A stretch of DNA of 64,000 nucleotides from the NCBI RefSeq assembly GCF_900116865.1, contig NZ_FPCD01000003.1, forward strand, positions 248,001-312,000, written 5' to 3'. This document shows, in pieces, positions 35,142 to 44,517 of the stretch; position 1 is the first letter of the stretch; each line of letters begins with the position of its first letter. Source of the DNA: Butyrivibrio sp. M55. Its GTDB lineage: Bacteria; Bacillota; Clostridia; Lachnospirales; Lachnospiraceae. The position numbers and the translations under genes were made by a program. Under the pieces are notes generated by a model. It saw only the letters and a program-made list of their open reading frames with translations. It made no database searches and had not been told where the DNA came from.

Positions 35142-35822
35142 ATGAGCGCAAGATTACTGAAAATAATAGCGGACGCACTTCCGAAAATTCTGCTAAGCGG
35201 GATTACTGTTACAGTTCCGCTGACACTCATTTCTTTTGCAATCGGAATGATACTGGCAATTGTAGTGGCAGTGGTACGAGTGCTGAAAATAAAAGTACTC
35301 TCTGAATTCTTCAGATTTTATGTGTGGGTATTCAGAGGAACACCGTTACTTGTACAGCTGTTTATCATCTTCTACGGCTTACCGGGTGTGGGGCTCAACA
35401 TCCCCGCATTCCCGTCAGCGATCATAGCTTTCTCGCTCAATGTCGGAGCGTATGCTTCGGAGACCATAAGAGGTGCGATAGTTTCGGTTCCCAAGAGTCA
35501 GACGGAAGGCGCGATTGCATGCGGACTTACTTCATGGCAGGCAATATATTTCATAGTTTTGCCGCAAGCGATAAAGGCGTGCATACCCGCACTGTTCAAC
35601 ACTTTTATCTCTCTGGTAAAAGACACATCACTTGCAGCGAACATTACGATAACCGAGATGTTTATGAAGACGCAGAGAATAGTTGCCACAACCTACGAGC
35701 CGCTTGCTCTCTACATAGAGGTTGCGCTCATATACCTTCTGTTCAGTACAGGTCTGACTTATCTGCAGAAGTATGCAGAGAAAAAACTAAGCTATAACTC
35801 ACGCAAAGTACAGACCGCATAA
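35142..35822 (+). CDS. Amino-acid ABC transporter permease
   Basis: A 226-residue HisM/GlnP-type permease with about five membrane segments. The ATPase-coupling EAA loop reads EGAIACGLTSWQAIYFIVLPQA. SEFFRFYVWVFRGTPLLVQL is the usual conserved block. It lies 24 bases after the binding-protein gene. GTG 35133 is an alternative start; neither has a strong ribosome site. Confidence 0.92.
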   Translation: MSARLLKIIADALPKILLSGITVTVPLTLISFAIGMILAIVVAVVRVLKIKVLSEFFRFYVWVFRGTPLLVQLFIIFYGLPGVGLNIPAFPSAIIAFSLNVGAYASETIRGAIVSVPKSQTEGAIACGLTSWQAIYFIVLPQAIKACIPALFNTFISLVKDTSLAANITITEMFMKTQRIVATTYEPLALYIEVALIYLLFSTGLTYLQKYAEKKLSYNSRKVQTA

Positions 35823-35834
35823 GGAGAAACAAAG

Positions 35835-36590
35835 ATGATAAAGCTACAGGGCTTGCACAAGTCATACGGAGCCAAAACTATATTAAGCGGAATAGATCTT
35901 GAAGTTAATAAGGGAGAGACCGTAGCGATAATCGGACCTTCGGGCGCAGGAAAATCCACAGCCCTTAGGTGCATCAACCTCCTTGAAACTCCCGATAAAG
36001 GGACACTTACAATCGGGGAAAAGAGCTACGACCTTGCCAAACTTACAAGCAAAGAAATACTTGAAATCAGACAGTCGACAGCAATGGTCTTCCAGAACTT
36101 CAGTCTCTTTGAGAACAAGACTGCGCTTCAGAACATTACGCTTCCGCTTATCAAGGCAAAAAAGCTAAGTAAGGACGAAGCGGAAAAAATCGCTATTGAG
36201 AATCTTACTCAAGTTGGACTGCTTGATTGGAAAGATCACTATCCTTCGCAGCTTTCCGGTGGACAGCAACAAAGAGTAGGAATAGCGCGTGCTCTTGCAC
36301 TTAAGCCTGAAGTAATTCTTTTTGACGAACCGACAAGCGCCCTTGATCCCGAGAAAGTTCAGGACGTTCTTGAGATAATAAAAAGAATCTCAAAAGAGCA
36401 GCACATAACTTCCGTGATAGTAACACATGAGCTTGAATTTGCACTCGATGTTGCAGATAAGATCGTGTTCCTTGCAGACGGAAGAGTAGTCGAGGAAGGA
36501 ACTGCAAAAGAAGTTCTTAAAAATCCCAAGGACGAGCGCACGATAAAGTTCCTCGGACATTTTGCGGATAAGCTTGAATATGTGATATAA
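35835..36590 (+). CDS. Amino-acid ABC transporter ATP-binding protein
   Basis: A 251-residue GlnQ-type ATPase: Walker A GPSGAGKST, Q-loop QNFSLF, signature LSGGQQQRVGIAR, Walker B VILFDEPTSALDP, H-loop VTHELEFA. AAGGAG lies upstream. It completes a three-gene polar amino-acid importer and is followed by a terminator. Confidence 0.95.
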   Translation: MIKLQGLHKSYGAKTILSGIDLEVNKGETVAIIGPSGAGKSTALRCINLLETPDKGTLTIGEKSYDLAKLTSKEILEIRQSTAMVFQNFSLFENKTALQNITLPLIKAKKLSKDEAEKIAIENLTQVGLLDWKDHYPSQLSGGQQQRVGIARALALKPEVILFDEPTSALDPEKVQDVLEIIKRISKEQHITSVIVTHELEFALDVADKIVFLADGRVVEEGTAKEVLKNPKDERTIKFLGHFADKLEYVI

Positions 36591-36594
36591 GGTG

Positions 36595-36640
36595 AGGCCT
36601 TATTCCTATTTGTAGGGATAGGGCCTTGTTTATTGTTTTC
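36595..36640 (+). terminator. Terminator after the amino-acid importer operon
   Basis: AGGCC, TATTCCTA and the matching TAGGGATA, GGGCC form an interrupted hairpin around the loop TTTG, followed by a T-rich stretch TTGTTTATTGTTTT. Confidence 0.7.
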
Positions 36641-36651
36641 ACAAATATAAA

Positions 36652-36680
36652 TTGACAACGTACCGTAATAGACGGATAAT
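36652..36680 (+). promoter_or_regulatory. Promoter of the surface-glycan locus
   Basis: TTGACA at 36652-36657 and GATAAT at 36675-36680 are 17 bases apart. About 120 bases of leader follow before the first gene, with no clear terminator in it. Confidence 0.8.
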
Positions 36681-36798
36681 AGAATCATCATTTAGATATC
36701 CGTTTTATATTGTTATACCCAAGTAGTAAGTAATTTGAAGTATTTCAAAGACACAGAATACAAGACTTAAACAACTTGACCTATCAGGGGGAGCATCG

Positions 36799-37938
36799 TT
36801 GAATAAGGAATTGGGGAAAATAGTATTGATCGGTCCGGTTTACCCATATAAAGGTGGGATTTCACATTATACAGGGCTCATGTTCAGAGCCTTATCTAAG
36901 AAGTATGATGTAACTCTACTATCTTATTCATTCCAATACCCTAAATTTTTATATAAAAAAGAACAACGGGATTATTCCAATGATACGTTCAAGATTGATA
37001 ATACGCAGTATGTGATAAATACTGCAAATCCTGTAAATTGGATTGCTACTGCAAACAAGATAAATAAATTAAAACCTGATTTAGTTATCATTCAGTGGTG
37101 GCATCCGTATTTTGCTCCGTGTTATCAGGCGATAGCCGGACACATTAGAAATTCCAAAGTACTATTTATATGTCATAACGTTTTTCCACATGAAAGATTT
37201 CCTTTAGATAAATGGCTTACACAGAGGACCTTGAAAAAGGGGAACTGCTATATAGTCCAATCAAGTCAGGATGAAAATGATCTAAAGACAATTGTTTCAA
37301 ACGCCAAATACATACGGGCGGTTCATCCGACATACAATGCATTCAAGATGCAGAACATGTCTAAAGAGCATGCACGGGAACTTTTGAAAATCAAACCTGA
37401 AGAAAAGATTCTTCTATTCTTTGGATTTGTAAGAAAGTATAAAGGACTGGATTATCTTATCAAGGCTATGCCTCAGGTAAAAGAAAAATTATCTGATTGC
37501 AAGCTTCTTGTCGTAGGAGATTTTGGTGATGATAAAGAGGAATACATTGAGCTTATAAATCAGCTTTCTGTCAACGATGTAATTGATATATATGACGGCT
37601 ATATCCCTGATAAAGAAGTCGAGAAATTCTTTGCAGCATGTGATGTTGTAGTTCTTCCATATATATCTGCAACACAAAGCGGGATTGTACAGATTGCCTA
37701 TGGATTTGATAAACCTGTTATTGCGACAAATGTTGGTGGATTGCCTGATGTTGTAATGGATGGGAAGACAGGATTTATAGTTGACGTAAAAAATGAAAAA
37801 GCAATCGCAGATGCAGTTATAAGTTTTTTTGACAAGGATTGTGCAAGTAAATTTGAAATGGGTGTAAAAGAAGAAAACTATAGGTTTTCTTGGGATAGGA
37901 TGGTAGATAACATAAATAAATTGTATTTGCTGGCATGA
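36799..37938 (+). CDS. Family 4 glycosyltransferase
   Basis: A 379-residue GT-B enzyme. The N-terminal GPVYPYKGGISHYTGLM is the glycine-rich acceptor loop, and the C-terminal half has LFFGFVRKYKGLDYLIKA and a late GIVQIAYGFDKPVIAT block in place of the classic EGxxxxxxEA motif (the E positions read G and A-Y). The start is TTG at 36799 with GGGGGAG just upstream. First gene of the glycan operon. Donor and acceptor sugars are unknown. Confidence 0.82.
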   Translation: MNKELGKIVLIGPVYPYKGGISHYTGLMFRALSKKYDVTLLSYSFQYPKFLYKKEQRDYSNDTFKIDNTQYVINTANPVNWIATANKINKLKPDLVIIQWWHPYFAPCYQAIAGHIRNSKVLFICHNVFPHERFPLDKWLTQRTLKKGNCYIVQSSQDENDLKTIVSNAKYIRAVHPTYNAFKMQNMSKEHARELLKIKPEEKILLFFGFVRKYKGLDYLIKAMPQVKEKLSDCKLLVVGDFGDDKEEYIELINQLSVNDVIDIYDGYIPDKEVEKFFAACDVVVLPYISATQSGIVQIAYGFDKPVIATNVGGLPDVVMDGKTGFIVDVKNEKAIADAVISFFDKDCASKFEMGVKEENYRFSWDRMVDNINKLYLLA

Positions 37939-37998
37939 TAGTATACCTATTTACTAAGCTTATATACAACTAATTCGGAGGAATCATAATTATAGCTT

Positions 37999-39147
37999 AT
38001 GAAAAAAAGTGATCTTTTCACGGTTCTTCTACCTTATTTAACAAGTTATAGATTGAATAGATGGTTCGGATACAAAAATTTCAATCCTATGACAGTGACA
38101 TATTCAGTTACAGCAGCATGCCAATCAAGATGTAAGACTTGTCAGATAGGCGAGATGTTCTGTCAGGATCCAAGTAGAAAAGAGAGAGATTTAAAACTTA
38201 ACGAAATTGAAAAAATATTCAGTTCAATGAAGCCTGTATATTTTTTTAATATGAGTGGTGGAGAGCCGTTTCTTCGAGACGATTTACCTGAAATAGTTGA
38301 ACTTGCATGTAAATATCTTAAGCCAAGAGTTATACATAGTCCTACAAATGCTATTCTTTCAGAAAAGATTATAAAGAATACAGAAAGAATTATACAGATT
38401 GTCAGAGCATATAATCCGAATGTTCCGGTCACAATTAAGCCAAGTATAGATGGTGTGGGGGCAAAACATGATGAAATAAGAGGGGTAAAAGGAAACTTTG
38501 AAAAGCTCCTTCAGACTATAGATGGACTAAAAGGACTTGAAGAAAAATATGATAACTTTCATCTTGAACTCGGAACAGTTATTTCAAATTTTAATATAAA
38601 TGATCTTGATGAAATCGAGGATTTTGTACATTCGCTTGGTGTTGAAAGTTATAGAAACGAAGTGGCTGAGTGTAGAACAGAATTTTTTAATCTAAAAGAT
38701 TCGATAACTCCTCCGGCTGATGTTTATCAGAGGCTTATAAAAGATTTTTCCAGAAAAGTTGAAGAGAATATAGGAAAGAAAAAGAGACTTGCTCGTACCA
38801 CCGAGGCTATGCGTGTTGTTTATTATGAACTAGCGGGCAAGATTCTTGCAGAGAAGAGACAAGTTATTCCTTGTTATGCAGGTGTTTCAAATGTACATAT
38901 CAACTTTGATGGTGGAGTATGGCCTTGTTGTGTGCTTGGATATGATAAGCAGATGGGAAATTTAAGAGATTATAGCTATGATTTTCAGAAATTATGGCAT
39001 TCCGATAAAGCAAATGAAGTTCGAAAGTATATAAAGAAAAGGAATTGCGCTTGTCCTTTAGCAAATCAGGCATATAGTAATGAGTTAATGCATTTTCCTA
39101 CATTACTTAAAGCTGGAGTTAAAGCAATGGAGTTTAGTATGAGATGA
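37999..39147 (+). CDS. Radical SAM protein with SPASM-like C-terminal Cys cluster
   Basis: A 382-residue enzyme. ACQSRCKTCQIG carries the CxxxCxxC site for the SAM-binding iron-sulfur cluster. NMSGGEPFLRDDL is the SAM-binding GGEP motif. The C-terminal part has IPCYAGVSNVHINFDGGVWP, CCVLGYDKQMGN and NCACPLA, resembling a SPASM auxiliary-cluster domain. Such enzymes modify peptides or sugars by radical chemistry. In this locus it may epimerise, dehydrogenate or otherwise alter a sugar or lipid carrier. CGGAGG is about 17 bases from the ATG. Confidence 0.85.
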   Translation: MKKSDLFTVLLPYLTSYRLNRWFGYKNFNPMTVTYSVTAACQSRCKTCQIGEMFCQDPSRKERDLKLNEIEKIFSSMKPVYFFNMSGGEPFLRDDLPEIVELACKYLKPRVIHSPTNAILSEKIIKNTERIIQIVRAYNPNVPVTIKPSIDGVGAKHDEIRGVKGNFEKLLQTIDGLKGLEEKYDNFHLELGTVISNFNINDLDEIEDFVHSLGVESYRNEVAECRTEFFNLKDSITPPADVYQRLIKDFSRKVEENIGKKKRLARTTEAMRVVYYELAGKILAEKRQVIPCYAGVSNVHINFDGGVWPCCVLGYDKQMGNLRDYSYDFQKLWHSDKANEVRKYIKKRNCACPLANQAYSNELMHFPTLLKAGVKAMEFSMR

Positions 39148-39162
39148 GAAAAGAGATATGAA

Positions 39163-40158
39163 ATGAAAGTATTAATTACAGGTGCGACAGGATTTGTTGG
39201 CGGACATCTTGTGCCAGCACTAATTGAACGTGGTTATCAAGTTAAGTGCCTTGTTAGAAACGAAGATAAGGCAAGATGTTTGAAAGCTCAGTTTGATGTT
39301 GAAACGGTTATTGGTGATGTAACTGATGCAGATTCGTTGCATGGAATAAGCGAAAATATTGATTATGTAATACATTTAGCAGCCATGGGACATGTGAGTT
39401 CTGTTTCTAAAGAGGCTTATAATCGGTTTACAGGGATTAATGAAGGCGGAACCAGAAATCTTATTAATGAATTTAGATACAGTAAAACTTTAAAGAAATT
39501 TGTTCACTTTAGCAGTACCGCAGCCATGGGGCCTGTTGGGGAGGTGATACTAGATGAAGAGTCTGCTCCAAATCCGGTTACACCATACCAGAAGAGCAAA
39601 TGGAGAAGTGAACAAATAATTCTTGATGCATGTTCTGAATTCGCCTTTCCTGGAGTAATTGTACGTCCATGTATGATATACGGAGTGGGTGGATATGGAG
39701 AGTTTTATAAGTTTTGTAAGTTTATGAAAAAAGGAGTTTTTCCAAAAGTTGGACTGGGGAAGAATTTGACTCCTTTAGTTCATGTTGATGATGTGGTAAA
39801 TGGTGCCATTCTTGCTATGGAGAATGGAAGAAATGGGCAGGCGTATATTCTTGCATCAGATACTTCCATTGAGATGGACGAATTACATAGACTTATTATG
39901 AAAAATATTGGAAAGTGGGCTCCGTATATTTATGTGCCTGTGCCAATAACGCTAGGAGTAGTAAGAATTATTGAAATTGTAGCAAAGGTGTTTGAAAAAG
40001 AACCGATTGTTAATTGCATGAATATTAAATCGACTGTATATGACAGGACGTTTGATATAAAAAAAGCAAAGAACGAGTTGGGGTATGTTGTAAGAATATC
40101 ATTTGATAAAGGAATCAATGAAACAATAAATTGGTTTAAATCCCAAGGAAAAATATAA
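39163..40158 (+). CDS. NAD-dependent epimerase/dehydratase (extended SDR)
   Basis: A 331-residue SDR enzyme. TGATGFVGGHLV is the NAD-binding GxxGxxG loop, VIHLAA follows, and the active site is S/T around HFSSTAAMG with Y-x-x-x-K in YQKSK. It probably makes or modifies a nucleotide sugar, or reduces a carrier-linked one, for the glycan. It begins 16 bases after the radical SAM gene, so these two may act in sequence. Confidence 0.87.
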   Translation: MKVLITGATGFVGGHLVPALIERGYQVKCLVRNEDKARCLKAQFDVETVIGDVTDADSLHGISENIDYVIHLAAMGHVSSVSKEAYNRFTGINEGGTRNLINEFRYSKTLKKFVHFSSTAAMGPVGEVILDEESAPNPVTPYQKSKWRSEQIILDACSEFAFPGVIVRPCMIYGVGGYGEFYKFCKFMKKGVFPKVGLGKNLTPLVHVDDVVNGAILAMENGRNGQAYILASDTSIEMDELHRLIMKNIGKWAPYIYVPVPITLGVVRIIEIVAKVFEKEPIVNCMNIKSTVYDRTFDIKKAKNELGYVVRISFDKGINETINWFKSQGKI

Positions 40159-40218
40159 AGAGTAGAAGAATATGAAGAAAAAAATATATCGGCATATGTT
40201 TTGTTTTGTGAGGGAAAT

Positions 40219-41226
40219 ATGAATAATCCACTTATTAGTGTTATAGTTCCAGCATATAATGCTTCCAAGTTTCTGAGAAGATGTATAACTTCAATAGAAA
40301 ATCAGTATTATAGAAATTTAGAAATTATTATTATAGATGATGGATCGACAGATGAAACTCTTTCTATATGTGAATCATTGGCTAACAAAGATAATAGAAT
40401 TAGAGTATTTCATCAAGAAAATGTTGGATTAAGTGAAACACGAAATAGAGGTGTTCGATATTCAGAAGGTGAATTTATAGCATTTGTAGATGCTGATGAT
40501 TATGTGAGCTCTGATTATATTAGTGTTATGTATGAAACGGCACTAAATGATAATAGTGATCTTGTAATCTGTAATATGATTTTTGGATTCGATGATTCAT
40601 ATAAGTTTAAGAAAAATGAGCATGTTGTAAAGCGATGTATGTCTGCCAAGGATATATTATTAAGATGGATAGAATATAAGTTTGTAGTTACGTATGCATG
40701 GAATAAGTTATATAGAAGAGAGTGGTATATCGTTAATGGCTTTGAATTTCCTAAAGGATCGTATTATGAAGATTTAGCCATAGCTCATATAGTAGTTTCA
40801 AAAGCAAAAAAGATATCAATAATTGATAATCGCCTATATTACTATTATCAAGGTGAAGCAACTAGTATTACACATGATAAAAACATATTAGAGAAACGTA
40901 CAAAGGATTGGTTAGGTTTTTTAGAAGAAAGAGAGTATTGGTTTAGGGTACATGGTTATATTGACGTTTATAAGAAACTACATGTAAAGATGCAGAAGTA
41001 TTATATTGTTTTTTTTTGTATTCTTGGAAAAGATTCTTTGACAAAAGCATTAGCATTACAAAAATTTAGAAATAACTATAACGAAGTATTAGATATGACG
41101 GATTCTGTTTCGGATAAGTTTTTTTTTAAAATGTTTTTGCATTTGCCATATGTTGTGAGAAGTATATATGTATTCTTTTCTAAAGTGGGAATACCAATAA
41201 AGGCATTAAAAACTATTCATGGATAG
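40219..41226 (+). CDS. Family 2 glycosyltransferase
   Basis: A 335-residue GT-A enzyme beginning PLISVIVPAYNAS, with IIIDDGSTDETL and FVDADDYVS (the DxD metal site). Chosen start ATG 40219 follows GAGGG at about 40210. A 16-codon frame (40172-40222) ends in the overlapping ATGA and could act as a translational coupler. Base composition is strongly AT-rich from here to about 50.5 kb. Confidence 0.9.
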   Translation: MNNPLISVIVPAYNASKFLRRCITSIENQYYRNLEIIIIDDGSTDETLSICESLANKDNRIRVFHQENVGLSETRNRGVRYSEGEFIAFVDADDYVSSDYISVMYETALNDNSDLVICNMIFGFDDSYKFKKNEHVVKRCMSAKDILLRWIEYKFVVTYAWNKLYRREWYIVNGFEFPKGSYYEDLAIAHIVVSKAKKISIIDNRLYYYYQGEATSITHDKNILEKRTKDWLGFLEEREYWFRVHGYIDVYKKLHVKMQKYYIVFFCILGKDSLTKALALQKFRNNYNEVLDMTDSVSDKFFFKMFLHLPYVVRSIYVFFSKVGIPIKALKTIHG

Positions 41227-41279
41227 AAATTGTTTTGGAGTTCTTTAATTTAATGCATGCTGAAAAGGGTAAATTATAT

Positions 41280-42416
41280 ATGAAAAAAATAGCCATATTT
41301 TTGCCAAATTTATCTTTTGTAGGTAGTGGAGGAGCTGAGGTATATGGTTTAGGTATTGCTGAGATATTGTCTGAGGATAATGACGTAACCATATATACTC
41401 GTTACAATCCATCACGCAAATTTGATATAAATAGGATATACGATACATATGGTTCTAAATACTTTTCAACTAAATTTGTCAAAATGATATCTGTGGGGTA
41501 TAAGCATATAGCAATAAAGGATATTCTTGAATTTCAGTTAAAAAAAATGATTTGTGAAATTGATGATACGTTTGATTTATTTATCAATTGTACGCAAGGA
41601 AAACTCCCTGGATGTAAGAATATTCCATCAATACATATTGTTCATTTTCCAGATAAACCAGTAAACAATGGTATTTTTTTTCTTTTAAGAAAAAGAATTG
41701 ATAGTCTATATATTGGCTCATATACAATGTTTTTGGCTAATTCAGATTTTACTAAGAAGTGGTTTGAAAAATATTGGGAAAAGGACTGTTATGTGTTAAA
41801 TCCACCAGCAAGAGTAGAATGTAATGATGAGTGTATTTTAAAAAATAAGCAGAATATTATTATTGCAGTTGATAGGTTGGTTCCAGATAAGTGCATACTT
41901 CAAATGGTAAGTGCATATAAGCAGCTTGTTGATAAATTTAAATGTGATTATAAATTTATAATAATAGGAAATACATCGAAAAAATATGAATATTATAAAC
42001 ATGAAATTGAACAATATATAAGTGGGTATCATATAGAATTATTGCAAAATGTTACACAAAAAAAATTATGTGAGTTATATAAAAGTGCAAAAATATTTTG
42101 GCATGCAAAGGGATATGGTGTAGATGAAAATGATCCATATAATTTGGAGCATTTTGGAATGACTACAGTGGAAGCGATGACATTTGGATGTGTTCCTATC
42201 GTTATTAATAAGGCTGGACCAGCAGAAGTTGTTGAAAATGGTATTCAAGGAAGGTGCTGGGATACATTGGATGAGTTGTGTGAATATACATGGGAAGTAA
42301 TTAGTAGTGAGTGTGATTGGAGTAGGTATTCAATAGAATCTATAAATAAAGCAAAAAAATATCAAATGAGTTCTTTTCGAGAGCAATTATTAGAATATAT
42401 AAACACACTTATATAG
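41280..42416 (+). CDS. Family 4 glycosyltransferase
   Basis: A 378-residue GT-B enzyme. The N-terminal FLPNLSFVGSGGAEVYGLG is the glycine loop. The C-terminal EHFGMTTVEAMTFGCVPIVI is the classic E-x7-E donor-sugar motif. Related to GT4 mannosyltransferase/ALG2-like enzymes. The start at ATG 41280, with AAAAGGG upstream, is preferred over the in-frame TTG at 41235. Confidence 0.88.
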   Translation: MKKIAIFLPNLSFVGSGGAEVYGLGIAEILSEDNDVTIYTRYNPSRKFDINRIYDTYGSKYFSTKFVKMISVGYKHIAIKDILEFQLKKMICEIDDTFDLFINCTQGKLPGCKNIPSIHIVHFPDKPVNNGIFFLLRKRIDSLYIGSYTMFLANSDFTKKWFEKYWEKDCYVLNPPARVECNDECILKNKQNIIIAVDRLVPDKCILQMVSAYKQLVDKFKCDYKFIIIGNTSKKYEYYKHEIEQYISGYHIELLQNVTQKKLCELYKSAKIFWHAKGYGVDENDPYNLEHFGMTTVEAMTFGCVPIVINKAGPAEVVENGIQGRCWDTLDELCEYTWEVISSECDWSRYSIESINKAKKYQMSSFREQLLEYINTLI

Positions 42417-42437
42417 AAAGTAGGAAGTGAGATTTTT

Positions 42438-44474
42438 ATGAACGGATGTTTATCAATTATTCTTGCAATACTTATCGTATTATTCAGTGTTATATTTTGT
42501 AATTTTTTTTACAACACACGAGGATTTCTTTTTTGTTTAACAATGGGATTAATTATTAGTTGTTTATTATTTGAGGTGTCTTCTTCAATTTTGTTTTCTG
42601 TTGATTATTTTAGTATTTATAAAAGTGAATTATTAAGCATAATGATAATAATGGCTTTGTCTGGGTGGCAGATTATTTTGAAGAAAAAAATTCAATTTAC
42701 TTGTAAGATTATGACAAAAGAATTGGCGTTTATTCTTTTGTCTATAGCAATAGTGATTGCTGTTTCAAAGCCTACTAGTGGGCTTTGTGGAATTTGGAGA
42801 GATGATGGGTCATATCAAATTAAAGCATTGGAATTATTTTCTGACCATAATGATAACACTATTAAATTAATGGTAAAAAATAATCTTCCTCAAGATGAAA
42901 AAATGTGGTATATACAAGAAATTAATAAAAGACTTCATTCATTATGGATACGACAGAATGTGGAGACAGGGGCTGAAACAGGTATTATGGAAGAGGCTTT
43001 TTTAGAGCGCATTTATCATAATGTGCCTACACTACCTGCTTTTTTGGCATTGTTTGGAAGGATGTTTGGTTTTGCAAATATGCAGTATTGCCAAGTGTTA
43101 TTTCTGTATTTGATTATTATTCTTTTTTTTTATATATGCGAGGTAAATTGTATATGTACTCCATTAGAAATTCTTGGAACATTGATATTAGTATTATCTC
43201 CACAAAACATTTTTTTTTCACATACTGCATTTACAGAATTATATCTGATTTTGATGGTAACATTATTTTGTTACGCAATGATTGATTATGCAGATTCTTA
43301 TTGGCTTATAAGTATAGCTGTCTTAGGATTTTCTTTGATGCATATTTCTATTTTTGCAGCTATGCCTGTTATTATTGTTTGTATTTGGGTAAATGGCATA
43401 ACCAAAAAAAATACTAAGATTATTTTACAATCAATTTTTTCTGTTCTTGCATATATTTTAGGTTATACCTATATGTCTATATATAATAAGGGGTATGTGC
43501 ATGAGAATTATTATTTGCTTAGAAAATTTCTACGAGGAAACTTCTCTTATATACAAACTACAATTCTAGTTTTTTCTTCTTCTTTATTATGCGTTATTTT
43601 GGCATTTATAATAAAAAAAAGAATGGAAAATATTTATTTTTTTATTAAATTATTGCAACGTGTAGTATATGCACTAATTTTGGTGGGGGGATATATTACT
43701 TTAAAGTATGCAATTTCGTATTTGGTAGTTGAAAAGGAAAAGGCAACTATCAACTTTCTATATATTATTTTTTCTACGGGACCATTATTATTTATAGCAA
43801 TTTTGTCAACTTGTTGGAGATATATAAGAAATAAAAATATTTCAGACAATGATTTTTCATGGATGATGATTTGGATATTGTACACAGTAATAATTAATTG
43901 TTTTTGTATGCCTTCAGTAAAATACATATATTATTTTTCTAGATACAATGCAGTATATATGTATGTAATTGTAATTGCGGGAAGTATAGCATTAAATTCT
44001 TTAGACAAAATAAAATATAGGAATGTGTTAATATATTTTTCTTTTTTTCTGTTGTTATCATATATAGAGCCAGATATATTTTTATGTAAAAATTATACGG
44101 ATACTATAATCAAATGGGATACATTTGAAAGAATAGATAACTGTATATCAGATAATGCGGCAATTGTATTGGATAGTGATGAGAAAGGCTATCTGTCCTT
44201 ATTATATATGGGATTTCATGCGATTGGTATAGATGCATATTTCAAAAATAATGAATGGGATATATATAAACAGTGTAAGGATCTAGAAAAAGCGGGCTAT
44301 AAAAATGTGTATTATTTAACTTATAACGCAGAAAAAAAACTTCGTGTTATAGATTCAATAAATGAAATATATCAATATACTGTTTTAGATGAATTTAAAT
44401 ATCATAAAAAATATAAATATCCTGTTAGTGGATATAAAAAGAATAAAACATTATACGTACAGGTTGTTAAATAA
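42438..44474 (+). CDS. Large polytopic membrane protein, probable GT-C glycosyltransferase
   Basis: A 678-residue protein with about 12 or 13 hydrophobic segments and a long soluble C-terminal tail of about 110 residues. A large first external loop contains IWRDDGSYQIKALELF, similar in position to the acidic catalytic motif of GT-C enzymes that use polyprenyl-phosphate sugars. The call is by architecture only. It could instead be a polysaccharide polymerase. Very AT-rich. Confidence 0.55.
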   Translation: MNGCLSIILAILIVLFSVIFCNFFYNTRGFLFCLTMGLIISCLLFEVSSSILFSVDYFSIYKSELLSIMIIMALSGWQIILKKKIQFTCKIMTKELAFILLSIAIVIAVSKPTSGLCGIWRDDGSYQIKALELFSDHNDNTIKLMVKNNLPQDEKMWYIQEINKRLHSLWIRQNVETGAETGIMEEAFLERIYHNVPTLPAFLALFGRMFGFANMQYCQVLFLYLIIILFFYICEVNCICTPLEILGTLILVLSPQNIFFSHTAFTELYLILMVTLFCYAMIDYADSYWLISIAVLGFSLMHISIFAAMPVIIVCIWVNGITKKNTKIILQSIFSVLAYILGYTYMSIYNKGYVHENYYLLRKFLRGNFSYIQTTILVFSSSLLCVILAFIIKKRMENIYFFIKLLQRVVYALILVGGYITLKYAISYLVVEKEKATINFLYIIFSTGPLLFIAILSTCWRYIRNKNISDNDFSWMMIWILYTVIINCFCMPSVKYIYYFSRYNAVYMYVIVIAGSIALNSLDKIKYRNVLIYFSFFLLLSYIEPDIFLCKNYTDTIIKWDTFERIDNCISDNAAIVLDSDEKGYLSLLYMGFHAIGIDAYFKNNEWDIYKQCKDLEKAGYKNVYYLTYNAEKKLRVIDSINEIYQYTVLDEFKYHKKYKYPVSGYKKNKTLYVQVVK

Positions 44475-44517
44475 AAAGGTGAATGTGTTGTATTGATTAA
44501 CACAGGTTTTTATTGAG

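Noticed and set aside
40172..40222. 16-codon leader peptide before the first AT-rich GT2 gene
   Set aside because: It has an ATGA overlap but only a weak ribosome site and no notable residues; kept only as a comment in the GT2 entry.
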